Shown here piece by piece: positions 1 through 6,643 of a stretch of DNA of 7,917 nt. A program made the position numbers and the translations under genes. Where the stretch lies: NCBI GenBank assembly GCA_002336405.1, contig DDEJ01000043.1, positions 1 through 7,917 of the forward strand, read 5' to 3'. Under the pieces are notes generated by a model. It ran no database searches and was not told the DNA's origin. It worked only from the letters and a program-made list of their open reading frames with translations. The DNA comes from Rhodobacteraceae bacterium UBA1957. Its GTDB lineage: Bacteria; Pseudomonadota; Alphaproteobacteria; Rhodobacterales; Rhodobacteraceae. Position 1 is the stretch's first letter, and each line of letters opens with the position of its first letter.

Positions 1-131
1 TTTTCGTAGCGGTCATATGGTCGATTTGCACACGCTCACCTACCTCTATTTGGCAAAAAGAACAAAAGATATGTGCCAAAAATAGCAATGAATTCATTTA
101 TCGTTTTGAACTTTCGCTCTGGAGTACAAGT

Positions 132-656
132 TTGTTTTTGCAAAAAAAGTTCAGAACTGGAGATTGCAAGTTAGCCTTTTACTCAAGGTCATCAAAAGAC
201 GTCGTCTGTAGAGTAGAGAAAATCAACTTGGACGAGTATGCGTACGTGACTGTCCAAGCCCTTGGCGATAGCTGCCCCTTGAGAACTACTCCAGTAACGC
301 CAAGATCAAAAACAGGTTATAAGACAGTAAGAATTTACAATTGCTATCATGAAAAAAGACCCTTGGACGTCTGGATTAGATCAAAAAAAGAGGGTCAAAC
401 AGTCAAATCCAAATATAAGTTAGTGGCGCATATCCCGCACTTGTGGAACAAAGGAAGTTGTCCCACTGGAAATCACTGGACCTATTCTCTAAGCGATGGA
501 ATAATTCGGTATTTTGCGTGCGTTGACGGTGATAGTTCCTTTGTTCAGGCCAAGCACATCCTAATCGACTTGGTTGTGCTAAGTTTAAGCAGGACAACAT
601 TCGGGGAGGCGCTTCAGTTAAATTTAAAAATATTTATGTGCCCAAGCTGTTTATGA
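132..656 (+). CDS. Hypothetical protein, unrecognised, atypical codon use
   Basis: I do not recognise this 174-residue frame. It starts at TTG with a GGAG at 121-124, seven bases upstream, which is an acceptable ribosome binding site. The frame is also open leftwards to the window edge (position 3), so it could be the 3' part of a longer gene. The product is basic and rich in Cys (8 residues), with aromatic stretches such as residues 104-118 and a hydrophobic patch near 142-152. No signal peptide or transmembrane pattern is clear. Nine of its ten arginines are encoded by AGA or AGG, and the DNA is AT-richer than the operon to its right, so the stretch is probably of foreign origin. It ends about 140 nt before the recombinase remnant. 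It could be a real accessory gene or a chance frame in low-GC DNA; I lean slightly towards non-functional or unknown. Confidence 0.35.
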   Translation: MFLQKKFRTGDCKLAFYSRSSKDVVCRVEKINLDEYAYVTVQALGDSCPLRTTPVTPRSKTGYKTVRIYNCYHEKRPLDVWIRSKKEGQTVKSKYKLVAHIPHLWNKGSCPTGNHWTYSLSDGIIRYFACVDGDSSFVQAKHILIDLVVLSLSRTTFGEALQLNLKIFMCPSCL

Positions 657-740
657 TAAAGACTTCAGCCCTCTGTCTATGCGAACAATAACGGTCGTTT
701 TTGTCACGTTCTTTCTCAACCCTAGATATCAACGGCTTAC

Positions 741-866
741 TGTTTCCAAAAACCTATGACAAAATTGTTTGAGTTTTGGAAGGTTTTTGGCATCATAGAC
801 CAGAAACTTGATGCTCAAATAGACGCTCTTGAGTGTGTGGGCGCAGGGCGTATATTTTTGGAAACA
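741..866. repeat. 12-bp exact inverted repeat at the resolvase 5' end
   Basis: TGTTTCCAAAAA at 741-752 is the exact reverse complement of TTTTTGGAAACA at 855-866. A second, overlapping 10-bp inverted pair is CCAAAAACCT (746-755) and AGGTTTTTGG (781-790). The right arm of the first pair lies inside resolvase coding sequence (residues IFLET). The pairs straddle the point where resolvase similarity begins (about 795). They could be a remnant of a resolvase binding region or a scar of a small inversion, or simply chance. No function can be assigned. Confidence 0.4.
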
Positions 867-1277
867 ATCAGTGGTGCAACGGCCAAACGGCCAGAGCTTC
901 AACGGATGCTTGACCAGCTCCGAGAAGGTGATGTGGTGGTCGTTACCAAGTATGACCGCCTTGCCCGCTCTCTTCGTGATCTTCTCGACATTGTGGAAGC
1001 GATCAAAGAGCGCGGCGCGGGGTTTAGGTCGTTGGCCGAGGACATCGACACCACCACGCCAGCAGGTGAGCTGATTTTTCATGTGTTTGCGTGCGAGGTG
1101 ATCGCACAGGGGCGCGGTACCCGTCTTACAAAAGACTTACCCTGCCAACTGACGGATGCGGAACAAGCGGCAGACCTGCGCGCAAAGGTGAGTAAACCGG
1201 CACGCGGAGCGATTGCGCCTTTGGCTTGCCTTGATGCGCTGGATGCTGCGGCGTGCTCCCTTTCGACCAAGACCTGA
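756..1277 (+). pseudogene. Chimeric frame: resolvase remnant fused to PimF/FadB linker
   Basis: This 173-residue frame joins two unrelated gene pieces. Residues about 14-112 (nt 795-1091) match the serine recombinase (Tn3/Hin resolvase) catalytic domain: DQKLDAQIDAL, then ISGA..RPEL, GDVVVV, YDRLARS and DTTTPAGELIFHVF. The usual N-terminal GYxRVST segment carrying the nucleophilic serine is replaced by unrelated residues, and the later E-helix and DNA-binding helix-turn-helix are absent, so it cannot be an active recombinase. From about residue 113 (nt 1092) to 167 the sequence instead matches the region between the hydratase and dehydrogenase domains of FadB/PimF-like enzymes (LTDAEQAADLRAKV, ARGAIAPLACLDALDAA). 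The frame then leaves the gene's register at a one-base deletion and stops at 1277. No Shine-Dalgarno precedes the ATG at 756. Both joins look like recombination scars; the product is probably non-functional. Confidence 0.8.
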
Positions 1278-2623
1278 AGCGTGAATGTGACCTGTTTCTA
1301 GGCTTGATGAAAACGGATCAGCGGGTGGCGCTCACGCATGCTTTCTTTGCCGAACGCAGGGTGGCCAAATTACCTGAAATCGATGGAATTGAACCGCTTT
1401 GTATTGAAACCATTGGTGTCGTTGGTGGTGGCGCAATGGGGGTGGGGATTGCGGTAAGCGCGTTGTTGAACGGGCTGGATGTGACTTTGCTTGCGCGTGA
1501 TCCACAAACCGTCGAAGTGGCATTTGAGCGCATCAGCCGTATTTTGGGACAGGCGGTCAAGCGGGACAAGCTGCTGTCTGGCGCCCGCGCGTGCATTTTT
1601 GCGCATAAGTTCTGCACTGCGACTGACTATGCCACTTTCGCCAGGGTCGACCGGGTGATCGAAGCAGTTTTCGAAAGTATAGAGGTTAAAATGGATGTGT
1701 TGAAAAAATTGGATGCGGTCCGTCGGCGGGGCGCGATCCTCGAAACTGACACTTCCTATCTGGACTTCAATATAATTGCTGTGATCACCAGGCGCCCTCG
1801 GGATGAGGTGTGGCTACATTTCTTTTCCCCAGCCTATGTGATGCGCTTAGTGGAAGTGGTTGCTGGCGATGCTGAGGCGCCAGATGTCATGGCGGCCGCG
1901 TTTGCACTGGCCAAAAATCTTAAGAAAATCACCGTTCGGGCCGGGGTTTGTGATGGGTTTGTCGGCAACCGCATCCTGTCGCATTACGGAAATTCAGTTT
2001 ACAGTATGGTCCTAGCAGATGCGAGCCCCTATAAGGTCAACAAAACATTGATTGAGCTTGGGCTGGCGATGGGGAGATTTGCTGTAAGCGATCTGGCTGA
2101 GTTGGACATTGGCTGGGCCAACCACAAGGGGTTGGCGCACATACATAGTTCGCACGAAACCTATCCTGAATGCGCTGACCGTTTGTGCCAGATGGGTTGG
2201 TTTGAACGCAAGACTGGGCGTGGTTTCCACATCTATGATGAAATGGCCAGAAGTGGGCGATTTGACCCGGAAGCAGACAATATCATCGCTGCTGAGCGCA
2301 TCGAAAAGGAAACTATAGCCTATGACATTGGCGCGGAAGAGATTGTTGAAAGGTATATGGCTGCAATGATCAACGAAGCGTCGCGCATTGTCGAAGAAGG
2401 TATCGGGCTGCGTCCGCTTGATATCGATATACCGCTGCTGAAAGGCTATGGTTTTCCGCGTTGGCGCGGGGGCCCGATGCAATATGCTGACACATTGGGC
2501 TTGGACACGATATTGGGTGCTATTCGTCACTTTCAAAGAAAAGACCCTAATTTTTGGCGACCGGCACCGTTACTCGAGCGTTTGGTTATAAAAGGCCGGA
2601 CTGTTTCTAGCCCAAACGTGTAA
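1253..2623 (+). pseudogene. pimF: 3-hydroxyacyl-CoA dehydrogenase half of a truncated FadB/PimF-like enzyme
   Basis: This is the C-terminal part of a bifunctional enoyl-CoA hydratase/3-hydroxyacyl-CoA dehydrogenase, which oxidises 3-hydroxyacyl-CoA to 3-ketoacyl-CoA with NAD+. The recognisable gene runs from about 1092; family members are about 700 residues, but only 456 remain in this frame and the hydratase domain is gone. Residues 1-50 are the linker (LPFDQDLKRE, HAFFAER). The Rossmann motif IGVVGGGAMG is at 54-63. The four dehydrogenase catalytic residues by alignment to human HADH are present: S168 (DTSYLD), H189 (LHFFSPA), E201 (LVEVV) and N239 (GFVGNR). C-terminal domains follow (SDLAELDIGWA 279-289; GFPRWRGGPMQYAD 400-413). 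Inserting one base in GCGGCGTG at 1250-1255 restores one frame with the 756-1277 reading. The GTG start at 1253 has no Shine-Dalgarno, but the upstream frame stops 25 nt later, so coupled translation of the dehydrogenase half is possible. It lies 11 nt from the thiolase. Confidence 0.85.
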
Positions 2624-2627
2624 GGAG
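2624..2627 (+). promoter_or_regulatory. Ribosome binding site of the thiolase gene
   Basis: GGAG overlaps the end of the preceding gene's stop region. It is 7 nt from the ATG at 2635 but only 4 nt from the ATG at 2632, which favours the second ATG as the start. Confidence 0.7.
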
Positions 2628-2634
2628 AAATATG

Positions 2635-3813
2635 ATGAAACAGGCGGTTATCGTCTCAACTGCGCGGACAGGACTAACCAAGTCTTATCGTGGCGTCTTT
2701 AACGAAACTCACGGTGCCACGATGGGTGGACATGTGATCGAGCAGGCGGTTAAACGTGCGGGCATTGATGCGAGTTGGATTGAAGATGCCTTTGTCGGCT
2801 GCGGCTATCCCGAGGGGTGGACAGGGTCAAATATCGCGCGCCAGTCGGTGATCCGTGCCGGGTTGCCGGTCAGCGTTTCGGCGGCCACTGTGAACCGGTT
2901 CTGCTCGTCTGGTCTGCAAGCTGTGGCTATGGCTGCGCACGCCATTGTGATGGAGGGTGCCCCCGCCGCTATTGGAGCCGGAGTGGAAAGTATCAGCCAG
3001 ATGCCACCCTCGCGCCCGTCCCAGTCACATGAGAGCTGGATCATCGACAACAAGCCCGAGTTGTATCTGCCAATGATCCAGACGGCAGATATCGTGGCCG
3101 AACGCTATGGTATCAGCCGTGAAGCTCAGGACGAATTGGCTTTGGCAAGCCAACAACGTACTGCAACTGCTCAGGCGGCGGGCAAGCTGGATGACGAGAT
3201 TGCGCCGATTACTGTGACACAGGCCTTCAAGGATAGGCAAACCGGAGAAGTGACCCGCAAAGAGGTGACCTTGGCCATGGATGATTGCAACCGTCCCAAC
3301 ACAACGCTCGAAGGGTTGGCAGAGCTGGCACCAGTACAAGGCGCGGGTCATTCCGTGACCGCGGGCAATGCTTCGCAACTCAGCGATGGCGCGGCGGCGC
3401 TGGTGTTAATGGACAGCGATTTGGCTGCGCGTGAAGGGCTGGAGCCGCTTGGCGCATTCAAAGGATTTGTCGTGGCGGGCTGTGAGCCGGACGAAATGGG
3501 CATAGGCCCGGTTTTTGCCGTACCCCGCCTGCTGGAACGACATGGGTTGAAGGTAGTAGATATAGACCTGTGGGAACTAAACGAAGCCTTTGCGTCTCAG
3601 GCGCTTTATTGCCGAGACCGCATCGAGATCGACCCTGAGATTTGCAACGTCAATGGTGGTTCCATCTCAATCGGGCATCCCTTCGGGATGACGGGCGCGC
3701 GAATGACTGGACATCTGATGATTGAAGGCAAACGCCGTGGTGCCAAGTGGGGTGTGGTCACCATGTGCATTGGTGGTGGCATGGGTGCTGCTGGATTGTT
3801 CGAAATCTTCTGA
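2635..3813 (+). CDS. pimB: Acetyl-CoA C-acyltransferase (thiolase), PimB-like
   Basis: A degradative thiolase that cleaves 3-ketoacyl-CoA with CoA, releasing acetyl-CoA and a shortened acyl-CoA; cytoplasmic, last step of the beta-oxidation cycle. The protein has 392 residues from the second ATG, the usual family length. Counting from the alternative ATG at 2632, the acylated cysteine is C91 ([13 protein letters not shown]), the NEAF motif asparagine is N317, the histidine is H349 ([17 protein letters not shown]) and the proton-donating cysteine is C379 ([14 protein letters not shown]). All key residues are present and no damage is visible. ATG 2635 is preferred because GGAG is 7 nt away and thiolases typically begin [12 protein letters not shown]. 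It sits 11 nt after the pimF remnant and 13 nt before the acyl-CoA dehydrogenase gene, so it is in the operon. Assignment to dicarboxylyl-CoA (PimB) rather than ordinary fatty acyl-CoA substrates rests on gene order only. Confidence 0.93.
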   Translation: MKQAVIVSTARTGLTKSYRGVFNETHGATMGGHVIEQAVKRAGIDASWIEDAFVGCGYPEGWTGSNIARQSVIRAGLPVSVSAATVNRFCSSGLQAVAMAAHAIVMEGAPAAIGAGVESISQMPPSRPSQSHESWIIDNKPELYLPMIQTADIVAERYGISREAQDELALASQQRTATAQAAGKLDDEIAPITVTQAFKDRQTGEVTRKEVTLAMDDCNRPNTTLEGLAELAPVQGAGHSVTAGNASQLSDGAAALVLMDSDLAAREGLEPLGAFKGFVVAGCEPDEMGIGPVFAVPRLLERHGLKVVDIDLWELNEAFASQALYCRDRIEIDPEICNVNGGSISIGHPFGMTGARMTGHLMIEGKRRGAKWGVVTMCIGGGMGAAGLFEIF

Positions 3814-3817
3814 GGAG
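3812..3817 (+). promoter_or_regulatory. Ribosome binding site that fixes a TTG start for pimC
   Basis: GAGGAG overlaps the thiolase stop codon and lies 9 nt before TTG at 3827. The frame is open further upstream inside the thiolase gene (a possible start at 3722), but only the TTG has a strong Shine-Dalgarno, and the residues after it (MDLNFTADEQAFR) are the typical family N-terminus. Confidence 0.75.
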
Positions 3818-3826
3818 ACCTGTCAG

Positions 3827-5023
3827 TTGGATTTGAATTTCACCGCAGATGAGCAGGCCTTTCGTGTTGAGGTGCGGGGGTGGTTAAACCATACTTTGCC
3901 GTACGATCTGAGCGAAAGGGTGCGGCTGGGCAAACGGCTTGGCAAGTTTGATATAGAGCTATGGCACAGCTTGCTGAACGAACGTGGTTGGTTGGCGCCA
4001 AATTGGCCCCGTCAATACGGTGGCTGCGATTGGAACGCGGCGCAGCGTCATATCTACGAAGAGGAAGCCTGTCTTGCTCACGCGCCGCGCACCTTGCCGT
4101 TCGGGCTTAATATGCTGGCACCGGTACTGATGGCTTTCGGGAGCGAACTACAGCGCCAGAAATTCCTGCCCCGTATTCTGACTGGGCAGGACTGGTGGTG
4201 CCAGGGATATTCCGAACCTGGTGCAGGGTCTGACCTTGCTGCACTTAAAACCCGCGCCGTGCGCGAAGGTGACGACTATGTGGTAAACGGTCAGAAAACC
4301 TGGACCACGCTGGGGCAGTATGCCAACTGGATTTTCTGCCTCGTGCGCACCAATCTGGATGTTAAAAAACAAGAGGGCATTTCCTTTCTGCTGATGGACA
4401 TGAACGCGCCGGGTGTCACCGTGCGGCCCATCGTGCTGCTTGACGGTCAAGCTGAAGTGAACGAAGTCTTCTTCGACAACGTCCGGGTGCCAGTGGAAAA
4501 CCTCGTAGGCGAGGTAGACAAGGGTTGGACTTATGCTAAATATCTGCTCACACATGAACGCACTAACATAGCGGGTACTGGCTTTTCAAATGCCGCTTTG
4601 GAAACACTTAAGCACGTGGCTGACCAAGTGCACTCTGGTGGCAAACCGCTCTCACAAAATTTGCTTTTCGCGGCACGGGTGGCACAGGTTGAGATCGACC
4701 TGATGGCCATGGCCACGACCAACCTGCGGATGGTGTCGGCGGCAGCGCAAGGTCAGGCACCCGGGCCTGAAAGCTCAATGCTCAAAGTCAAGGGTACGGT
4801 TATCAGGCAGGAATTAACGTCCCTTCTGCGTCGTGCGATGGGGCCGGACGCGATGCCATTCCAACTTGATTGTCTGCAGGGCGGTGACAATGCCGAGGCG
4901 ATGGGCCCCGACCACGCCGCCGCCGCCGCCCCCAATTATTTCAATATGCGCAAACTTTCGATTTTTGGCGGTTCCAACGAGGTGCAGCGCACGATCATCA
5001 CCAAAAACATTCTGGGGTTTTGA
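3827..5023 (+). CDS. pimC: Acyl-CoA dehydrogenase large subunit, PimC-like
   Basis: A flavin-dependent acyl-CoA dehydrogenase that introduces the alpha,beta double bond into an acyl-CoA, probably as one half of a heteromeric enzyme with the next gene's product. The protein has 398 residues from the TTG at 3827. Visible blocks are the N-terminal helical domain (LNFTADEQAF; GWLAPNWPRQYGG 54-66), the flavin/substrate segment QGYSEPGAGSDL at 126-137, NGQKTWTT at 154-161, the middle beta domain (EVNEVFFDNVRVP 210-222), HERTNIAG 243-250 and the C-terminal FGGSNEVQR 380-388. At the place where single-gene acyl-CoA dehydrogenases carry the catalytic glutamate I see only an Ala-rich stretch (PDHAAAAAPNYFN, 361-373). 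A catalytic base would therefore come from the partner subunit; this is inference. No disruptions. Pimeloyl-CoA-type substrates are suggested by the order pimB-pimC-pimD. Other substrates, for example sterol side-chain or branched acyl-CoAs, remain possible. Confidence 0.88.
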   Translation: MDLNFTADEQAFRVEVRGWLNHTLPYDLSERVRLGKRLGKFDIELWHSLLNERGWLAPNWPRQYGGCDWNAAQRHIYEEEACLAHAPRTLPFGLNMLAPVLMAFGSELQRQKFLPRILTGQDWWCQGYSEPGAGSDLAALKTRAVREGDDYVVNGQKTWTTLGQYANWIFCLVRTNLDVKKQEGISFLLMDMNAPGVTVRPIVLLDGQAEVNEVFFDNVRVPVENLVGEVDKGWTYAKYLLTHERTNIAGTGFSNAALETLKHVADQVHSGGKPLSQNLLFAARVAQVEIDLMAMATTNLRMVSAAAQGQAPGPESSMLKVKGTVIRQELTSLLRRAMGPDAMPFQLDCLQGGDNAEAMGPDHAAAAAPNYFNMRKLSIFGGSNEVQRTIITKNILGF

Positions 5024-5038
5024 GAAAGAATATAGGCG

Positions 5039-6160
5039 ATGGATTTCAATTTGACCGAAGAACAAAATATGCTCCGCGATACTCTGGGGCGTTTTCTGGG
5101 CGACAGATACAGCCATAAAAGCCGCCAGAAATTGATTGCCAGTGGCGAGGCTTATGACCAAGAGATATTTTCTGGCTTGGCTGGATTGGGTGTTTTGGGC
5201 GCATTGTTTGACGCAGATCATGGCGGCTTTGGAGGGGCAGGCTTCGATCTGAGCGTCGTGTTTGAAGAACTTGGCCGCGCCGGCGTGATAGAACCATTTC
5301 TGCCTGCGGTTCTGGCGGGCGGTTTGATTGCCGAAGCTGGCCGTACAAATGTGGTCGATGAAATTATTGCGGGCACGCACGTCGCGGCTTTGGCGCACGG
5401 AGAGCCCGGAAGCCGCTATGACCTGAGCCACGTGGAAAGTTCTGCTGTGCTGGACGGCGCTGAGATTATTCTCACTGGGCGTAAGACGCATGTTTTGAAC
5501 GGCGCGCAGGCCCAGACGCTGGTTGTGTCGGCGCGTGAAAGCGGTGAGGTCCGCGACGAAGAGGGTATTTCGCTGTTTTTGGTTTTCGCGGGGGGCGAGG
5601 GTGTAACCGTCGTGAATCATGTGAACGTCGACGGCACTTCAGGCGCAACGGTGACGCTTGAGTCTGTCCGCGTTAGCGTTTCAGCCCGGCTTGGTGCCGC
5701 TGGTGCTGCTTTTTCTTCGCTGGAAACCGCTGTGGCGCGCTGTCTGACGGCGCTCTGCGCCGAGGCTCTTGGTGCGATGGAAGCGGCCAAGGCGTTGACC
5801 ATAGAATATCTCAAGGACCGCAAGCAGTTCGGTATTCCGATCGGCAAGTTTCAAGCGCTGCAACATCGCATGGCCGATATGTTGATCGAGATAGAGCAGG
5901 CGCGTTCGGCTGTGATAAACTTGGCTGGCAATCTGGACCAGCCTCGGGCCATCCGCGAGCGTCATGTCAGTGCCACCAAAAACCTAATTGGTCGCGTCGG
6001 TGCGATGGTAGCCGAAGAATGCACTCAGATGCATGGTGGTATCGGTATGACCCATGAATATGCGCTATCACATTTTTCGCGCCGTCTGACGATGATTGAC
6101 CACATGTTCGGTGATGTGGATTACCATCTGGAACGTTTCATTGCGCTAAGGGTGCGCTGA
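5039..6160 (+). CDS. pimD: Acyl-CoA dehydrogenase small subunit, PimD-like
   Basis: The second acyl-CoA dehydrogenase subunit, 373 residues, expected to pair with the preceding product. N-terminal MDFNLTEEQNMLRD and HGGFGGAGFDLSVVFEELG (61-79) are typical of the PimD class. The middle domain is divergent and lacks the classical SEPxAGSD motif, reading GEPGSRYDL at 121-129 instead. The C-terminal domain has RKQFGIPIG (261-269), the FAD-contact motif, and MHGGIGMTHEY (331-341), where E340 aligns with the catalytic glutamate of the single-chain enzymes. So E340 may provide the base that the large subunit lacks. It starts at ATG 5039, 15 nt after pimC. The only purine-rich stretches upstream are GAGAAAG (5022-5028) and AGG (5034-5036), so the Shine-Dalgarno is weak and translational coupling is likely. 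No frameshift or early stop is seen. Confidence 0.87.
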   Translation: MDFNLTEEQNMLRDTLGRFLGDRYSHKSRQKLIASGEAYDQEIFSGLAGLGVLGALFDADHGGFGGAGFDLSVVFEELGRAGVIEPFLPAVLAGGLIAEAGRTNVVDEIIAGTHVAALAHGEPGSRYDLSHVESSAVLDGAEIILTGRKTHVLNGAQAQTLVVSARESGEVRDEEGISLFLVFAGGEGVTVVNHVNVDGTSGATVTLESVRVSVSARLGAAGAAFSSLETAVARCLTALCAEALGAMEAAKALTIEYLKDRKQFGIPIGKFQALQHRMADMLIEIEQARSAVINLAGNLDQPRAIRERHVSATKNLIGRVGAMVAEECTQMHGGIGMTHEYALSHFSRRLTMIDHMFGDVDYHLERFIALRVR

Positions 6161-6163
6161 GCC

Positions 6164-6643
6164 ATGCCGCTTGTACGCCCACATCTGCCTTTATCGCCGC
6201 TGTTCGAAACCCTTGGTTATCACATCGAAGTCAACACTGAGGCTGCTGAGGCGCATAGTAGGATTGAGATCAGTGATCTGCACCTGAACCTCCAGAGTGT
6301 TTTGCGTGGCAGGGTACGCGCTGCGCTCTTGGACATTGCCAGTGGTATCACCGCGTCGTTGACAGCTGATCCTACTGAGGTGGTCCCATTCTTGACCCTG
6401 TCGCTGAATGTTAGCTACATGGTTGCGAGAAATAAGGGGACAATGCGGGCCAAAGGCCGGATCACCGGTGGTGGGCGGGGCACAAAGTTTGTCCCATGTG
6501 ACCTGATTGACGAAACTGGTCAGGCCATTACAGCCTCTGCGGGCGTATCCAAGCGGGCCCAAACCCATTACAGAAAGGCAAGCCATGAGTGTGCTCCATC
6601 GCACCGAGGTCCGGGACAACGCCCTGATCATCTGGAACTGTAA
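6164..6643 (+). CDS. PaaI-type hotdog-fold thioesterase with altered active-site motif
   Basis: A small hotdog-fold acyl-CoA thioesterase homologue of the PaaI family, which hydrolyses acyl-CoA to free acid and CoA and often serves to release stalled CoA intermediates. Family blocks are visible: HLNLQSV (40-46), the helix ALLDIASGITAS (54-65) with the conserved acidic residue D57, LTLSLNVSYM (77-86), GRITGGGRGTKFV (98-110) and DETGQAITASAGVSKR (116-131). The usual HGG motif before the helix reads RGR (48-50). Single transitions (CAT to CGT, GGG to AGG) could explain both changes. Relatives end near the residues matching SGVFKR; here the frame continues about 28 residues and overlaps the next gene by 59 nt, suggesting loss of the original stop. 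ATG 6164 follows pimD by 3 nt; AAGGG at 6148-6152 is a distant Shine-Dalgarno. The fold assignment is good, but activity is doubtful. Confidence 0.75.
   Translation: MPLVRPHLPLSPLFETLGYHIEVNTEAAEAHSRIEISDLHLNLQSVLRGRVRAALLDIASGITASLTADPTEVVPFLTLSLNVSYMVARNKGTMRAKGRITGGGRGTKFVPCDLIDETGQAITASAGVSKRAQTHYRKASHECAPSHRGPGQRPDHLEL
6574..6578 (+). promoter_or_regulatory. Ribosome binding site of the crotonase-fold gene
   Basis: AAAGG ends 6 nt before ATG 6585 and lies inside the end of the thioesterase frame. It supports 6585 as the start rather than the upstream non-ATG start at 6507. Confidence 0.6.

Noticed and set aside
2..85. Short frame open from the left edge (GHMVDLHTLTYLYLAKRTKD) ending at a TAG
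   Set aside because: It could be the 3' end of an upstream gene, but 27 residues without a recognised family are too little to call.
701..729. TTGTCA with an AGATAT about 17 nt downstream as a promoter for the chimera
   Set aside because: The -35-like hexamer is fair but the -10 match is poor; nothing else supports it.
729..1082. Minus-strand 117-residue frame
   Set aside because: It is the antisense of the resolvase remnant and has no recognisable domain of its own; its ending FLETVSR only mirrors the 12-bp inverted repeat.
2012..2536. 174-residue minus-strand frame opposite the dehydrogenase domain
   Set aside because: Fully antisense to a well-supported coding region and without family features.
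3722..3826. Upstream extension of the large dehydrogenase subunit into the thiolase gene
   Set aside because: The extension translates thiolase DNA out of frame; the Shine-Dalgarno and family N-terminus place the start at TTG 3827.
4814..5620. 268-residue minus-strand frame across the pimC/pimD junction
   Set aside because: It overlaps two strongly supported acyl-CoA dehydrogenase genes on the other strand and shows no domain; a shadow ORF.
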